From positions 1 through 53,387 of the forward strand of contig CALMED010000046.1 in the NCBI GenBank assembly GCA_937862815.1: 53,387 nt of DNA, given 5' to 3'. Source of the stretch: an uncultured Chitinophagaceae bacterium (lineage in GTDB: Bacteria; Bacteroidota; Bacteroidia; Chitinophagales; Chitinophagaceae). Positions 9,968 to 17,418 of the stretch are shown one piece after another. The notes beneath the pieces were generated by a model. That model did no database searches. It had not been told where the DNA came from and was given only the letters and a program-made list of their open reading frames with translations. The position numbers and the translations under genes are program-made. Every line of letters starts with the position of its first letter. Within the stretch, counting starts at the first letter, position 1.

Positions 9968-10783
9968 ATGAAACGTTTTTTTGGATCATTGATCGTATTT
10001 GCCTTCCTCTGGGGAGGCTGTGCAAAAAACCAGGTGACCGGTCGCTCCCAGCTCAAATTGCTGCCCGAAAGGGAATTGCAGAGCATGGCCGTGCAACAGT
10101 ACCGGCAGTTTCTTACCGAGCACCGGGTAATTGCCGCCAACGTAAACAAAGATGCCGAAATGGTACGGCGGGTAGGAACCCGCATCGCTTACGCCATCAC
10201 CCGCTTCTACGAGGAGCAGGGCAGAGCCAATATCCTGGAAGGGTTTCAGTGGGAGTTCAACCTGGTGGATGACCCGCAGGTAAATGCCTGGTGCATGCCG
10301 GGCGGAAAAGTGGTGGTGTATACCGGTCTGCTGCCGGTAGCCCGGAATGAAGCGGGGCTGGCCGTGGTGATGGGCCATGAAATTGCGCATGCCGTGGCCC
10401 TGCATGGTAACGAGCGGATGAGCCAGGGTCTCCTGCAGCAGTTTGGAGGCGTGGCCCTGTCGGTGGCAGTGGCCAACAGGCCGGCCGAGACCCAAAACCT
10501 CTTTTTATCGGCATATGGCATTGGCACCACCGTGGGTGCCATACTGCCCTTCTCCCGCAAACAGGAACTGGAAGCCGATCGCTTCGGTCTCCGTTTTTCC
10601 GCCATGGCGGGCTACAACCCGGAGGAAGCTGTGAGCTTCTGGCAGCGGATGGCTCAGGCGGCAGCCTCCGGCCAGAAACCCCCGGAAATTCTCAGCACCC
10701 ACCCGTCCGACGATACCCGCATTGCCAAAATGCAGGAATACGTGAAAGAGGCGATGGAATTCTACAAACCCATCGGCAAATGA
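9968..10783 (+). CDS. M48-family metalloprotease, probable lipoprotein
   Basis: Predicted zinc endopeptidase of the envelope, similar to Bacteroidota Oma1/BepA-like M48 lipoproteins with a role in protein quality control. With the ATG at 9968 it has 271 residues and a short hydrophobic N-terminus ending in GGC, a loose lipobox (W rather than L at -3). The zinc site HEIAH is at residues 137-141 (MGHEIAHAVALHGNERM), with the third ligand in ELEADRFG near 202. No TPR domain follows, so it is the short form. A longer frame from 9932 would mask the signal peptide, so I reject that start. Confidence 0.86.
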   Translation: MKRFFGSLIVFAFLWGGCAKNQVTGRSQLKLLPERELQSMAVQQYRQFLTEHRVIAANVNKDAEMVRRVGTRIAYAITRFYEEQGRANILEGFQWEFNLVDDPQVNAWCMPGGKVVVYTGLLPVARNEAGLAVVMGHEIAHAVALHGNERMSQGLLQQFGGVALSVAVANRPAETQNLFLSAYGIGTTVGAILPFSRKQELEADRFGLRFSAMAGYNPEEAVSFWQRMAQAAASGQKPPEILSTHPSDDTRIAKMQEYVKEAMEFYKPIGK

Positions 10784-10879
10784 GCAGCAGCTTGTAGAAT
10801 CTTTTAAAAATCAGGCCTTTTGTTTAATAGTAAGTGCGCTTTTATTACTCAAAATAGCCCCAGGTTGTCTTATTGGGTG

Positions 10880-10887
10880 TAATTTTG
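10880..10887 (+). promoter_or_regulatory. Probable -7 box for the DUF3052-like gene
   Basis: TAATTTTG matches TAnnTTTG exactly, 38 bases before the ATG at 10926. A TTG at the right -33 distance is not evident. It lies in a 142-base gap after the M48 gene in which I see no other feature. Confidence 0.42.
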
Positions 10888-10925
10888 CCGTCTGATTTTT
10901 TTAGTTCTCACTCAAATTCTACGGT

Positions 10926-11372
10926 ATGTCTGTTTCTTTGTTGGAAAAGCTCCAGTTGCAAGATGAAAAGAACTTACTGATCCAGGGCCTTCCCTCTTCC
11001 ATCGAAAAACAATTTGTAAAACTCTCCTTCGCTAAAAATGTAACGCCCCTCCTGCGGACCAAAAAAATTGATTTTGCGTTGGTGTTTGCCATCAATCAAA
11101 ACCAGTTGAACGGTATCCTCAAAGAAGTACTGCCTGCACTTGCCGGCTCGTCCAAGTTCTGGGTGGCTTATCCCAAAGCATCATCAAAGATTGTGAGCGA
11201 TCTCAACCGGGATGGCAGCTGGCAGTTTCTCTGCCAGTGTGGCTTTGAAACCTCCGAAGAAGTGGTGCTGGACCATGTGTGGACAGCCATGCGTTTTGAG
11301 CGGGCCGTAGCCATCACATCCAAAACAACCCGCAGTACACGCAGTGCCCGTCTTTCGGCAGCAACTGCGTAA
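10926..11372 (+). CDS. DUF3052-like protein of unknown function
   Basis: A 148-residue cytoplasmic protein without signal peptide. The pattern of FALVFAINQNQLNGIL, then a WVAYPKASSK segment near residue 79, SDLNRDGSW, and a C-terminal DHVWTAMRFERA resembles the DUF3052 family, in which a W-x-x-x-P-K loop and a final W-x-x-x-x-F-x-x strand are characteristic. The last 20 residues are basic and rich in Ser/Thr (TTRSTRSARLSAATA) and look like a disordered tail. A strong terminator follows and abuts the next gene. The family call rests on motif memory only; no enzymatic role is known. Confidence 0.6.
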   Translation: MSVSLLEKLQLQDEKNLLIQGLPSSIEKQFVKLSFAKNVTPLLRTKKIDFALVFAINQNQLNGILKEVLPALAGSSKFWVAYPKASSKIVSDLNRDGSWQFLCQCGFETSEEVVLDHVWTAMRFERAVAITSKTTRSTRSARLSAATA

Positions 11373-11394
11373 ATCATTTAATCATTATCATCTC

Positions 11395-11421
11395 AGCCGT
11401 TCTCCGGGAACGGCTTTTTTT
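11395..11421 (+). terminator. Strong intrinsic terminator, T-tract touching the CYTH gene ATG
   Basis: AGCCGTTC (11395-11402) and GAACGGCT (11408-11415) form a perfect 8-bp stem with the loop TCCGG. The T-tract runs 11415-11421 and the next gene's ATG starts at 11422. The arrangement is the same as at pnp-prmA. Confidence 0.86.
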
Positions 11422-11940
11422 ATGGTACGTAATGCAGAAATAAAAGCCCGTTGTGCCGATGCCGGTCGTATCCGCACCTGGTTGCAGCAACAGGGCGCCG
11501 ATTTCAAAGGCACCGATGAGCAGGTGGATGTATATTTTAATGTACCTGCCGGCCGGCTGAAGCTGCGGCGGGGCACGATTGAGCATGCCCTGATCTACTA
11601 CCAACGCGCCGATACCGCCGCAACCAAAGAAAGCCAGGTGCAATTGTTGCCTTTGTCTTCCGACAGCAAGGCCCTGCATGACCTGCTGGAAGCCGCCCTT
11701 GGCATCCGGTGTGTGGTTTCCAAGCGGCGGGAAATTTATTTTATCGGCAACGTCAAGTTTCACCTGGATGAGGTGGAAGGATTGGGCAGCTTTGTGGAAA
11801 TTGAAGCCATCGACCGGTCCGGCACCGGCGATTACGCCCGCATCCATGCGCAGTGCGAACAGTACCGCCAGGCATTGCAGATTGCCCCGGCCGATCTTTT
11901 AACGCATTCTTACAGCGACATGCTCACCGGGCAGGCTTAA
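11422..11940 (+). CDS. CYTH-domain protein (class IV adenylate cyclase / thiamine-triphosphatase-like)
   Basis: A 172-residue triphosphate tunnel enzyme. The N-terminal NAEIKARCAD is the ExK element of CYTH proteins, followed by QVDVYFNVPAGRLKLRRG (the R-L-K-L-R strand) near 35-55, LIYYQRAD, and HLDEVEGLGSFVEIE near 115-130, which matches the D-x-V-x-x-L-G-x-F-x-E-I-E signature of CyaB-like proteins. Such enzymes hydrolyse or cyclise nucleoside or inorganic triphosphates; which reaction applies here cannot be decided. A longer frame from 11344 would run through the terminator and is rejected. The PAP2 gene follows 12 bases later. Confidence 0.85.
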   Translation: MVRNAEIKARCADAGRIRTWLQQQGADFKGTDEQVDVYFNVPAGRLKLRRGTIEHALIYYQRADTAATKESQVQLLPLSSDSKALHDLLEAALGIRCVVSKRREIYFIGNVKFHLDEVEGLGSFVEIEAIDRSGTGDYARIHAQCEQYRQALQIAPADLLTHSYSDMLTGQA

Positions 11941-11952
11941 ATTTGCCGTGTC

Positions 11953-12570
11953 ATGAACTGGAACTACAACCACCCCCGGCACAACGCATTTACCTGGGCC
12001 ATGGGTATCCTGGTACTTGCCGGTGGATTTTCGCTCTGGTACTGGAGTAAGGAACAATTGTTCTGGAAGCTCAATCTCATGCATTCATACCCCGGCGACC
12101 TTGTTTTCCGTTATTTGACCCATGCAGGCGACGGAGTGTTTATGCTGGTGGTTGGTGCGTTGGCGTTGGGACTGGGGCGCCGGAAGCTGGGCGTTCTGCT
12201 TATACTTTCGTTCCTGCTTTCGGGGCTCCTGGCACAAGGCCTCAAACGACTGCGTCCCGAACCCCGGCCAGGGCGCTATTTCACGCAGATTGAACAGATT
12301 CACAAAGTGGAAGAGCGATTGCTGCAGGGTAACAACAGTTTCCCCAGCGGTCATACCACCACAGCATTTGCCCTTTTTTCCCTGCTCGCTTTTTCCACCC
12401 GTAAATACGGTTGGCAGCTTCTGTTTTTTATGGCTGCCGTTTTCGTTGGTTATTCCCGCATTTACCTGGGGCAGCACTTCTTTAAAGATGTATATGCCGG
12501 CGCTTTACTGGGATTTGCCTGTTCCCTGTTGCTGTTCTGGTTGTTCCGCAAACAGGAATGGGATGCCTGA
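11953..12570 (+). CDS. PAP2-family membrane phosphatase
   Basis: Integral membrane acid phosphatase of the type acting on phosphatidic acid, undecaprenyl pyrophosphate or similar lipid phosphates. It has 205 residues with about five to six hydrophobic segments. All three catalytic motifs are visible: KRLRPEPRP near residue 97 (KxxxxxxRP), NSFPSGHTTTAF near 128 (PSGH) and SRIYLGQHFFKDVYAG near 172 (SRxxxxxHxxxD). It sits 12 bases after the CYTH gene in the same orientation, so the two are probably cotranscribed. Confidence 0.92.
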   Translation: MNWNYNHPRHNAFTWAMGILVLAGGFSLWYWSKEQLFWKLNLMHSYPGDLVFRYLTHAGDGVFMLVVGALALGLGRRKLGVLLILSFLLSGLLAQGLKRLRPEPRPGRYFTQIEQIHKVEERLLQGNNSFPSGHTTTAFALFSLLAFSTRKYGWQLLFFMAAVFVGYSRIYLGQHFFKDVYAGALLGFACSLLLFWLFRKQEWDA

Positions 12571-12611
12571 GACAAACATTTTCCCGCAGGTGCCGAAACA
12601 AAGTGGGGGTA

Positions 12612-13589
12612 TTAAACCAGCAGTGCAAGCAGTGCAAGCAGTGATAGCTGAACAGCAAATACAATCAGGCCGAATACCACGCCTTTCCGCCCCGAAACAA
12701 AAAGTTTCCGGAAACTAACTTTCAATCCGATGGCAGCCATGCCAACGGTGAGAACAATTTTTCCCATTGTGTCCATCAGACCCAGGAACGAAGCCGGTAT
12801 CTGCACAAATGAAGTAAGGAAAGTGATCCCGATAAAACTCCAGAGATACCAGGGAAGGATGAAATGTTGTTTCCAGTTCTTCGCCTCGTGCCGGTTCACC
12901 AGGAAATTAAAGAAGATAAGGGCAGGGGAGAGCAGTGCCACCCGGGCCAGTTTGATGGTGATGGCCGCTTCGCCCACTTCATTGCTTACGCTGTATCCCG
13001 CTCCCGCCACATTGCCCACCGAGTGCAGGGAACCGCCCAGCAGCAATCCCAACTGGGTGGTGCTCCAGTCCATGCGTACCAGCAACAACGGCAGGGCAAT
13101 CATCCCCAGGCTGCCGAACAGGTTGATCACCGCCATGGCAATACCTACATCCTCCCTGCTTTTGCTTACGCCCGGGGCCAGGGCGGCGATGGCGGATGAA
13201 CCACAGATGGCTGTTCCGAAACCGATGAGCCAGCTGGTGGAGCCCGGACATTTCACTTTAATGGCGAGATAATATGTTATCAGCAACATCAGCGCCACCA
13301 CCAGGGCCAGTACCGAAAAACTCAGCAAGCCCAGCCGGACGATATGTGTGTAGTTGATGCTGAAGGCAAGGAAAAGGATGGACAGTTCCAGCAGCTTACC
13401 GCTGGTGAGCGAAATGCCCGACTGGAAGTTTTCGGGGAGGGAAAGCAGATTGCCGGCCAGGATGCCCATCAGCAAGGCCAGTAAAATGCTGTTGAATGTG
13501 GAAGAGGTGTATCCCGACAACAGGTAGGCCGTCGTGCCAATAACGACCGACAACAGAATGCCCCTGTACTCCTGAATCAAAAATTTCAT
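12612..13589 (-). CDS. YeiH-type (UPF0324) membrane transporter, putative sulfate exporter family
   Basis: A 325-residue polytopic membrane protein with roughly ten hydrophobic segments. The hallmark GFGTAICGSSAIAA near residue 143 and LLGGSLHSVGNVAGAG near 205 identify the YeiH/UPF0324 family. The members are annotated as putative sulfate exporters, but biochemical proof is thin. Its ATG overlaps the end of the upstream rhodanese gene by 4 bases, so both are made from one message, which supports a sulfur-related role. The C-terminal LSLLALLALLV is encoded by a short 9-base tandem repeat. Confidence 0.88.
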   Translation of the reverse strand: MKFLIQEYRGILLSVVIGTTAYLLSGYTSSTFNSILLALLMGILAGNLLSLPENFQSGISLTSGKLLELSILFLAFSINYTHIVRLGLLSFSVLALVVALMLLITYYLAIKVKCPGSTSWLIGFGTAICGSSAIAALAPGVSKSREDVGIAMAVINLFGSLGMIALPLLLVRMDWSTTQLGLLLGGSLHSVGNVAGAGYSVSNEVGEAAITIKLARVALLSPALIFFNFLVNRHEAKNWKQHFILPWYLWSFIGITFLTSFVQIPASFLGLMDTMGKIVLTVGMAAIGLKVSFRKLFVSGRKGVVFGLIVFAVQLSLLALLALLV

Positions 13590-13993
13590 TCCGGTTGAAC
13601 GATGGTTCCTTTCCAGTTAATAATGCCCCCTTTTAAATTATAGACATTGCGGAAACCCATGCTCACCATGTAGTCGGCAGCCGTACTGCTGCGTGCACCG
13701 CTGCGGCAGTACACAATATAGGTTTTTGATTTGTCGAGCTGTTTCACTGCTTTTTCGAAATCTGCCCCCCTGATATCAGCAAACACCGTTGCTCCCTGTA
13801 TAATTCCCTCTGCAATTTCGCCGGGCGTGCGCACATCCATGAGGACGGTGTTTGGCTGTTGCAGCAGCGCGGGTACTTCCTCTCCGCTGATCTCCTGTAC
13901 CTGTGCTGTACCATTGTTGGGCCGGGGAGCGCAGGCGGTGACAAAGAGCAATCCTGCAAGCAGGGCAATGGCTATAAACGAAATCTGTTTCAT
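13586..13993 (-). CDS. Rhodanese-domain lipoprotein
   Basis: A 135-residue exported protein with a hydrophobic signal and lipobox VTAC (Cys21), followed by one rhodanese domain. LMDVRTPGEIAEG near 50 is the CH2A-like strand, and the active loop YCRSGARSS near 94 has the catalytic cysteine. It likely carries persulfide sulfur in the periplasm or at the outer membrane. It is the first gene of a two-gene unit with the YeiH-type transporter, overlapping by 4 bases (ATGA). Confidence 0.92.
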   Translation of the reverse strand: MKQISFIAIALLAGLLFVTACAPRPNNGTAQVQEISGEEVPALLQQPNTVLMDVRTPGEIAEGIIQGATVFADIRGADFEKAVKQLDKSKTYIVYCRSGARSSTAADYMVSMGFRNVYNLKGGIINWKGTIVQPE

Positions 13994-14123
13994 GTGTCAA
14001 TAAATTAGTGCTGCAAAGGTCTTCAAGTGATGAACGGGTTTGTGTAACAAAGGTTACGAAGGTAAAAAGATTGCAGGGTATTAACACGTAACGGATGAGT
14101 TGCGGCAGGTTACAGGAAAGGAA

Positions 14124-16052
14124 TCAACGGAAGATAACCGTTCCCAATTCCCGGGTTAGCCGGATCTCTTCCGATTTCAGGTGCTGGTGTGTACGGATGA
14201 GGGTGGCCAGTTGGTCCGGTGTCTGGGGTTGTTCCATGTCGCGCTGATTTTCTTCGATCAATGCTTTGATTTTCCGCAGGCGGAGGTAGGTGAGAACGGA
14301 CTGAATCTCCTCGCGGTACCGTTCTTCCCGGGTGGGAACATTAATCTCGTACGGCGCTTCTTTCCAGCGAAGGCTGATCTGGTGTTGGATATCGTTGAGC
14401 GTTACCGCTAACTGGCTGATTGCCCGGTCTTCGTGGTACAGAAAGGATTTCATGGATGGCTCCAGCTCCGCGTCGTACCATTCTTTATACAGCGTCATCA
14501 TGCGCCGCAGTTCTTCGTTTTCCACCAGTTCGCCGTCGCCATCGGCTTCCAGGATGAGCCGGGCCACCGTATGTTCTTCATCCCAGGGCAGCATTCCGAA
14601 TTCAATGAGGCAGCGCACCAGGGCCCGCTCGTGCTGTTCATCGCGGTTGAGCAGCTCCGTTACCTCCGGAAGTCCGTCGGCTTCCTCGGGAGCAGAAGTT
14701 TCTTCCGGCGCTTTCGGACGGAACCCTTCCTGTTTACTGATGCGCTCCCGGATCAGTTTGTTGACCAGCGCATGCAGTCCCGCTTCGTCAATTTTCAGCA
14801 GTTCGGCGCTTCGCTTCACATAGTCCTGCTGCCGCGTGAAATCCTCCGCCTTGCTGAGGCGGCTGATGCTTTCGGCGATGGTTTGCACCGCGGCCGCCTT
14901 GCGTACCGAGTCGTTGCCCGCGTCTTTCAGCATCACTTCCAGCTGAAAAAGGATGACATCTTTCTTGCTGGTTTCAATGAAATGCCGGAAGCCTTCGGCC
15001 CCCAGTTTATTGACATAGCTGTCGGGGTCTTCGTTATCCGGTATCAATACCAGCCGGACATTTAGTCCTTCTTCCAGGGCCAGGTCCAGTCCCCGCATAG
15101 CGGCCTTCACCCCGGCCGCATCCCCATCGTAGAGGATGGTGAGGTTGTTGGTGTATTTGCGGATCAGCCGCAACTGGTCGGCCGTAAGCGCGGTGCCGCC
15201 GCTGGCCATCACGTTTTCGATGCCGGCCTGGTGCAGGGAGATAACATCCGTATAACCTTCCACCAGCAGGCATTCGTTGGCTTTGTCAATGGCATGACGG
15301 GCCTGGTAGGCGCCATAGAGAATTTTGCTTTTTACATAAACTTCGTTCTCCGGCGTATTGATGTACTTGGGCGCGTTTTCTTTTTTGCCGATGATGCGGG
15401 CGCCGAAGCCGATGACCTTTCCGGTGTTGCTGTGGATGGGGAAGATGATGCGCTCCCGGTAATTATCGGTGAGCATGCCGTTGCGTTCCACAACAATACC
15501 CGTCTTGAGCAGCAGTTCGCGGCTGTACTGCTGTTGGGTGGCTTCTTTCGCAAAGGCATCCCGTTGTGCGGGCGAATAGCCCAGTTCAAATTTCCGGATG
15601 ATCTCCTCCCGGAATCCCCGCTCTTTCAGGTAGGAGAGCGCCACCGCTTGTCCCTCCTCCGTTTCAAACAGCTGCCGGGAGAAGAACTGCCGGGCAAACT
15701 GGTTGATGATCTGCAGGCTGTCGGCCGTTTGCCGCTGCTGCAGTACTTCCGGGCTGGCCTGCGTTTCCTCCACTTCCACGTTGTAACGGGCCGCCAGCCA
15801 GCGCAGGGCTTCCACGTAACTGTGTTTCTCGTGTTCCATCAGGAAGCTGATGGTGTTGCCGCTGCGGCCGCAGCCAAAGCATTTGTAAATTTCTTTGGTG
15901 GCGGAAACGGTAAACGACGGCGTTTTCTCGTTGTGGAACGGGCAGAGTCCCAGGTAGTTGGCACCCCGCTTTTTCAACTTTACAAAACTGCCCACCACAT
16001 CAATGATGTCGGTACGGCTCAGGATCTGCTGGATGGTATGCTGGGAAATCAT
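14124..16052 (-). CDS. dnaG: DNA primase
   Basis: Makes RNA primers at the replication fork. Its 642 residues show the N-terminal CHC2 zinc finger (CPFHNEKTPSFTV then CFGCGRSGN, residues about 38-66), the catalytic core with ERIIFPIHS and FGARIIG, and a TOPRIM region (LLVEGYTDVISLHQAG near 265, then ILYDGDAAGVKA near 312). The DnaB-interacting C-terminal region follows. The ATG at 16052 gives the standard N-terminus ISQHTIQQIL. The gene is divergent from prfB, with a 169-base gap between the starts. Confidence 0.98.
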   Translation of the reverse strand: MISQHTIQQILSRTDIIDVVGSFVKLKKRGANYLGLCPFHNEKTPSFTVSATKEIYKCFGCGRSGNTISFLMEHEKHSYVEALRWLAARYNVEVEETQASPEVLQQRQTADSLQIINQFARQFFSRQLFETEEGQAVALSYLKERGFREEIIRKFELGYSPAQRDAFAKEATQQQYSRELLLKTGIVVERNGMLTDNYRERIIFPIHSNTGKVIGFGARIIGKKENAPKYINTPENEVYVKSKILYGAYQARHAIDKANECLLVEGYTDVISLHQAGIENVMASGGTALTADQLRLIRKYTNNLTILYDGDAAGVKAAMRGLDLALEEGLNVRLVLIPDNEDPDSYVNKLGAEGFRHFIETSKKDVILFQLEVMLKDAGNDSVRKAAAVQTIAESISRLSKAEDFTRQQDYVKRSAELLKIDEAGLHALVNKLIRERISKQEGFRPKAPEETSAPEEADGLPEVTELLNRDEQHERALVRCLIEFGMLPWDEEHTVARLILEADGDGELVENEELRRMMTLYKEWYDAELEPSMKSFLYHEDRAISQLAVTLNDIQHQISLRWKEAPYEINVPTREERYREEIQSVLTYLRLRKIKALIEENQRDMEQPQTPDQLATLIRTHQHLKSEEIRLTRELGTVIFR

Positions 16053-16205
16053 GCGGAACCGGCAAATTACGAAATCCGGCAGGTCCGGACGGCAGATTTT
16101 TCAGCTCCCCTGCTGCTTCTCCGGCGCGGGGGAAACGGGTTGCCGGCTGATTTTCAGTTCAACAGGCTCTTCTGTGGAATCCGGTCTTCAATTCGTTATT
16201 CTTTG

Positions 16206-16213
16206 TACCTTTG
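16206..16213 (+). promoter_or_regulatory. Probable -7 box of the prfB promoter
   Basis: TACCTTTG matches TAnnTTTG exactly and ends 8 bases before the prfB ATG at 16222, predicting a leader of only about 1-5 bases. No convincing -33 TTG is visible. Confidence 0.45.
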
Positions 16214-16221
16214 CACCCGTT

Positions 16222-17317
16222 ATGACAATTGAGAAATTAAACGATATAAGGGAGCGCATTCTGATCCTGAGGAGGTTTCTTTGACGTCGGGAACCGACAA
16301 CATAAAATCGCCGAAGACAAGCAGCTCTCACTGAGTCCCGGTTTCTGGGACGACAACAAGCGCGCCACGGAAATACTCAAAGAAATCAAGAACAACGAGT
16401 ATTGGGTCAATCTCTATGCCGAAACCAATACGGCCGTGGAGGATTTTGCCGTACTGTTTGATTTCTGGAAAGAAGGCGATGCCACCGAAGAGGAGACCCA
16501 GGCCGCTTACGACAAAGCCCTCGCCGCCCTTGAAGATGCCGAATTCAAAAGCACCCTCAACCAGCCGGAAGACGAACTCAGCGCTGTATTACAGATCAAC
16601 TCCGGGGCCGGTGGCACCGAGAGCCAGGACTGGTCACAGATGCTCGCCCGCATGTACCGCATGTACGGCGAACGCCAGGGATGGAAAGTGACGGAAATCG
16701 ACTGGCAGGATGGCGACGGCGCCGGCATCAAAACCTGTACCTATCAATTTGATGGTCCCTTTGCCTACGGTTTTCTGAAAGCGGAAAGCGGTGTGCACCG
16801 CCTGGTGCGTATTTCGCCCTTCGACAGCAACGCCCGCCGGCATACTTCTTTTGCGAGCGTGTTTGTGTACCCGCTGGTGGATGATACCATCGACATTGAG
16901 ATCAAAGACAGCGAAGTGAAGATGGAAACGGCCCGCAGCGGCGGCGCAGGCGGACAAAACGTCAACAAGGTGGAAACCAAGGTGTTCCTCACACACATTC
17001 CCACCGGCATTACCGTGGTGTGCCAGACAGAGCGCACCCAGCTGGGCAACCGCGAAAAAGCCATGCAGATGCTCAAGAGCCGTCTCTACGAGGAAGAACT
17101 CCGGAAACGCAACGAACTGCGTGATGCGGCCAACGCCAACAAAAAGAAGATTGAATGGGGCAGCCAGATCCGCAGCTACGTGTTCCATCCGTATAAGATG
17201 ATCAAAGACCACCGCACCGATTATGAAGTGGGCAATGTGCAACCGGTGATGGACGGAGAGCTGGACGGTTTCATCAAAGCGTACCTTATGAGTGAAAAGG
17301 AAGCGGAAACGAAGTAA
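16222..17317 (+). CDS. prfB: Peptide chain release factor 2 (programmed +1 frameshift)
   Basis: Releases finished proteins at UGA and UAA codons. The first frame runs 16222-16284: 20 codons (starting [13 protein letters not shown]) ending in an in-frame TGA. A +1 shift at CTT TGA C moves translation to the frame that continues from 16283 to 17317, giving about 364 residues, the normal RF2 length. The stop-recognition tripeptide SPF lies in [14 protein letters not shown], and the catalytic GGQ in [16 protein letters not shown]. The frame break is the family's autoregulatory device: low RF2 pauses the ribosome at UGA and favours the shift. It is not a mutation. Confidence 0.97.
16270..16285 (+). 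promoter_or_regulatory. prfB +1 frameshift signal with internal Shine-Dalgarno
   Basis: AGGAGG (16270-16275), a TTT spacer and CTTTGAC (16279-16285) reproduce the classical RF2 recoding site, including the 3-base spacing from the Shine-Dalgarno to the CTT slip codon. It is notable because nearly all other genes in this window lack a Shine-Dalgarno. Confidence 0.95.
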
Positions 17318-17368
17318 GAAGGTATCCGGAAGACCAATGCCGGAAAGGGCACCTTCGCTGGTTGTTGT

Positions 17369-17405
17369 TCATTTTCAAATTTTCAAATCCCCACATTTTC
17401 AAATT
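17369..17405. repeat. Short A/T-rich repeated words upstream of pruA
   Basis: ATTTTCAAAT and overlapping TTTTCAAAT words occur three times in 37 bases just before the pruA start. This is a low-complexity intergenic stretch of the kind often seen between Bacteroidota genes. Function unknown; it could be an unstructured, A/T-rich leader. Confidence 0.5.
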
Positions 17406-17418
17406 AAACCCCTGCTGT

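Noticed and set aside
16222..17317. Apparent frameshift mutation in prfB
   Set aside because: The break is at the exact programmed +1 site with AGGAGG and CTTTGAC, so it is normal recoding and not an error or pseudogene.
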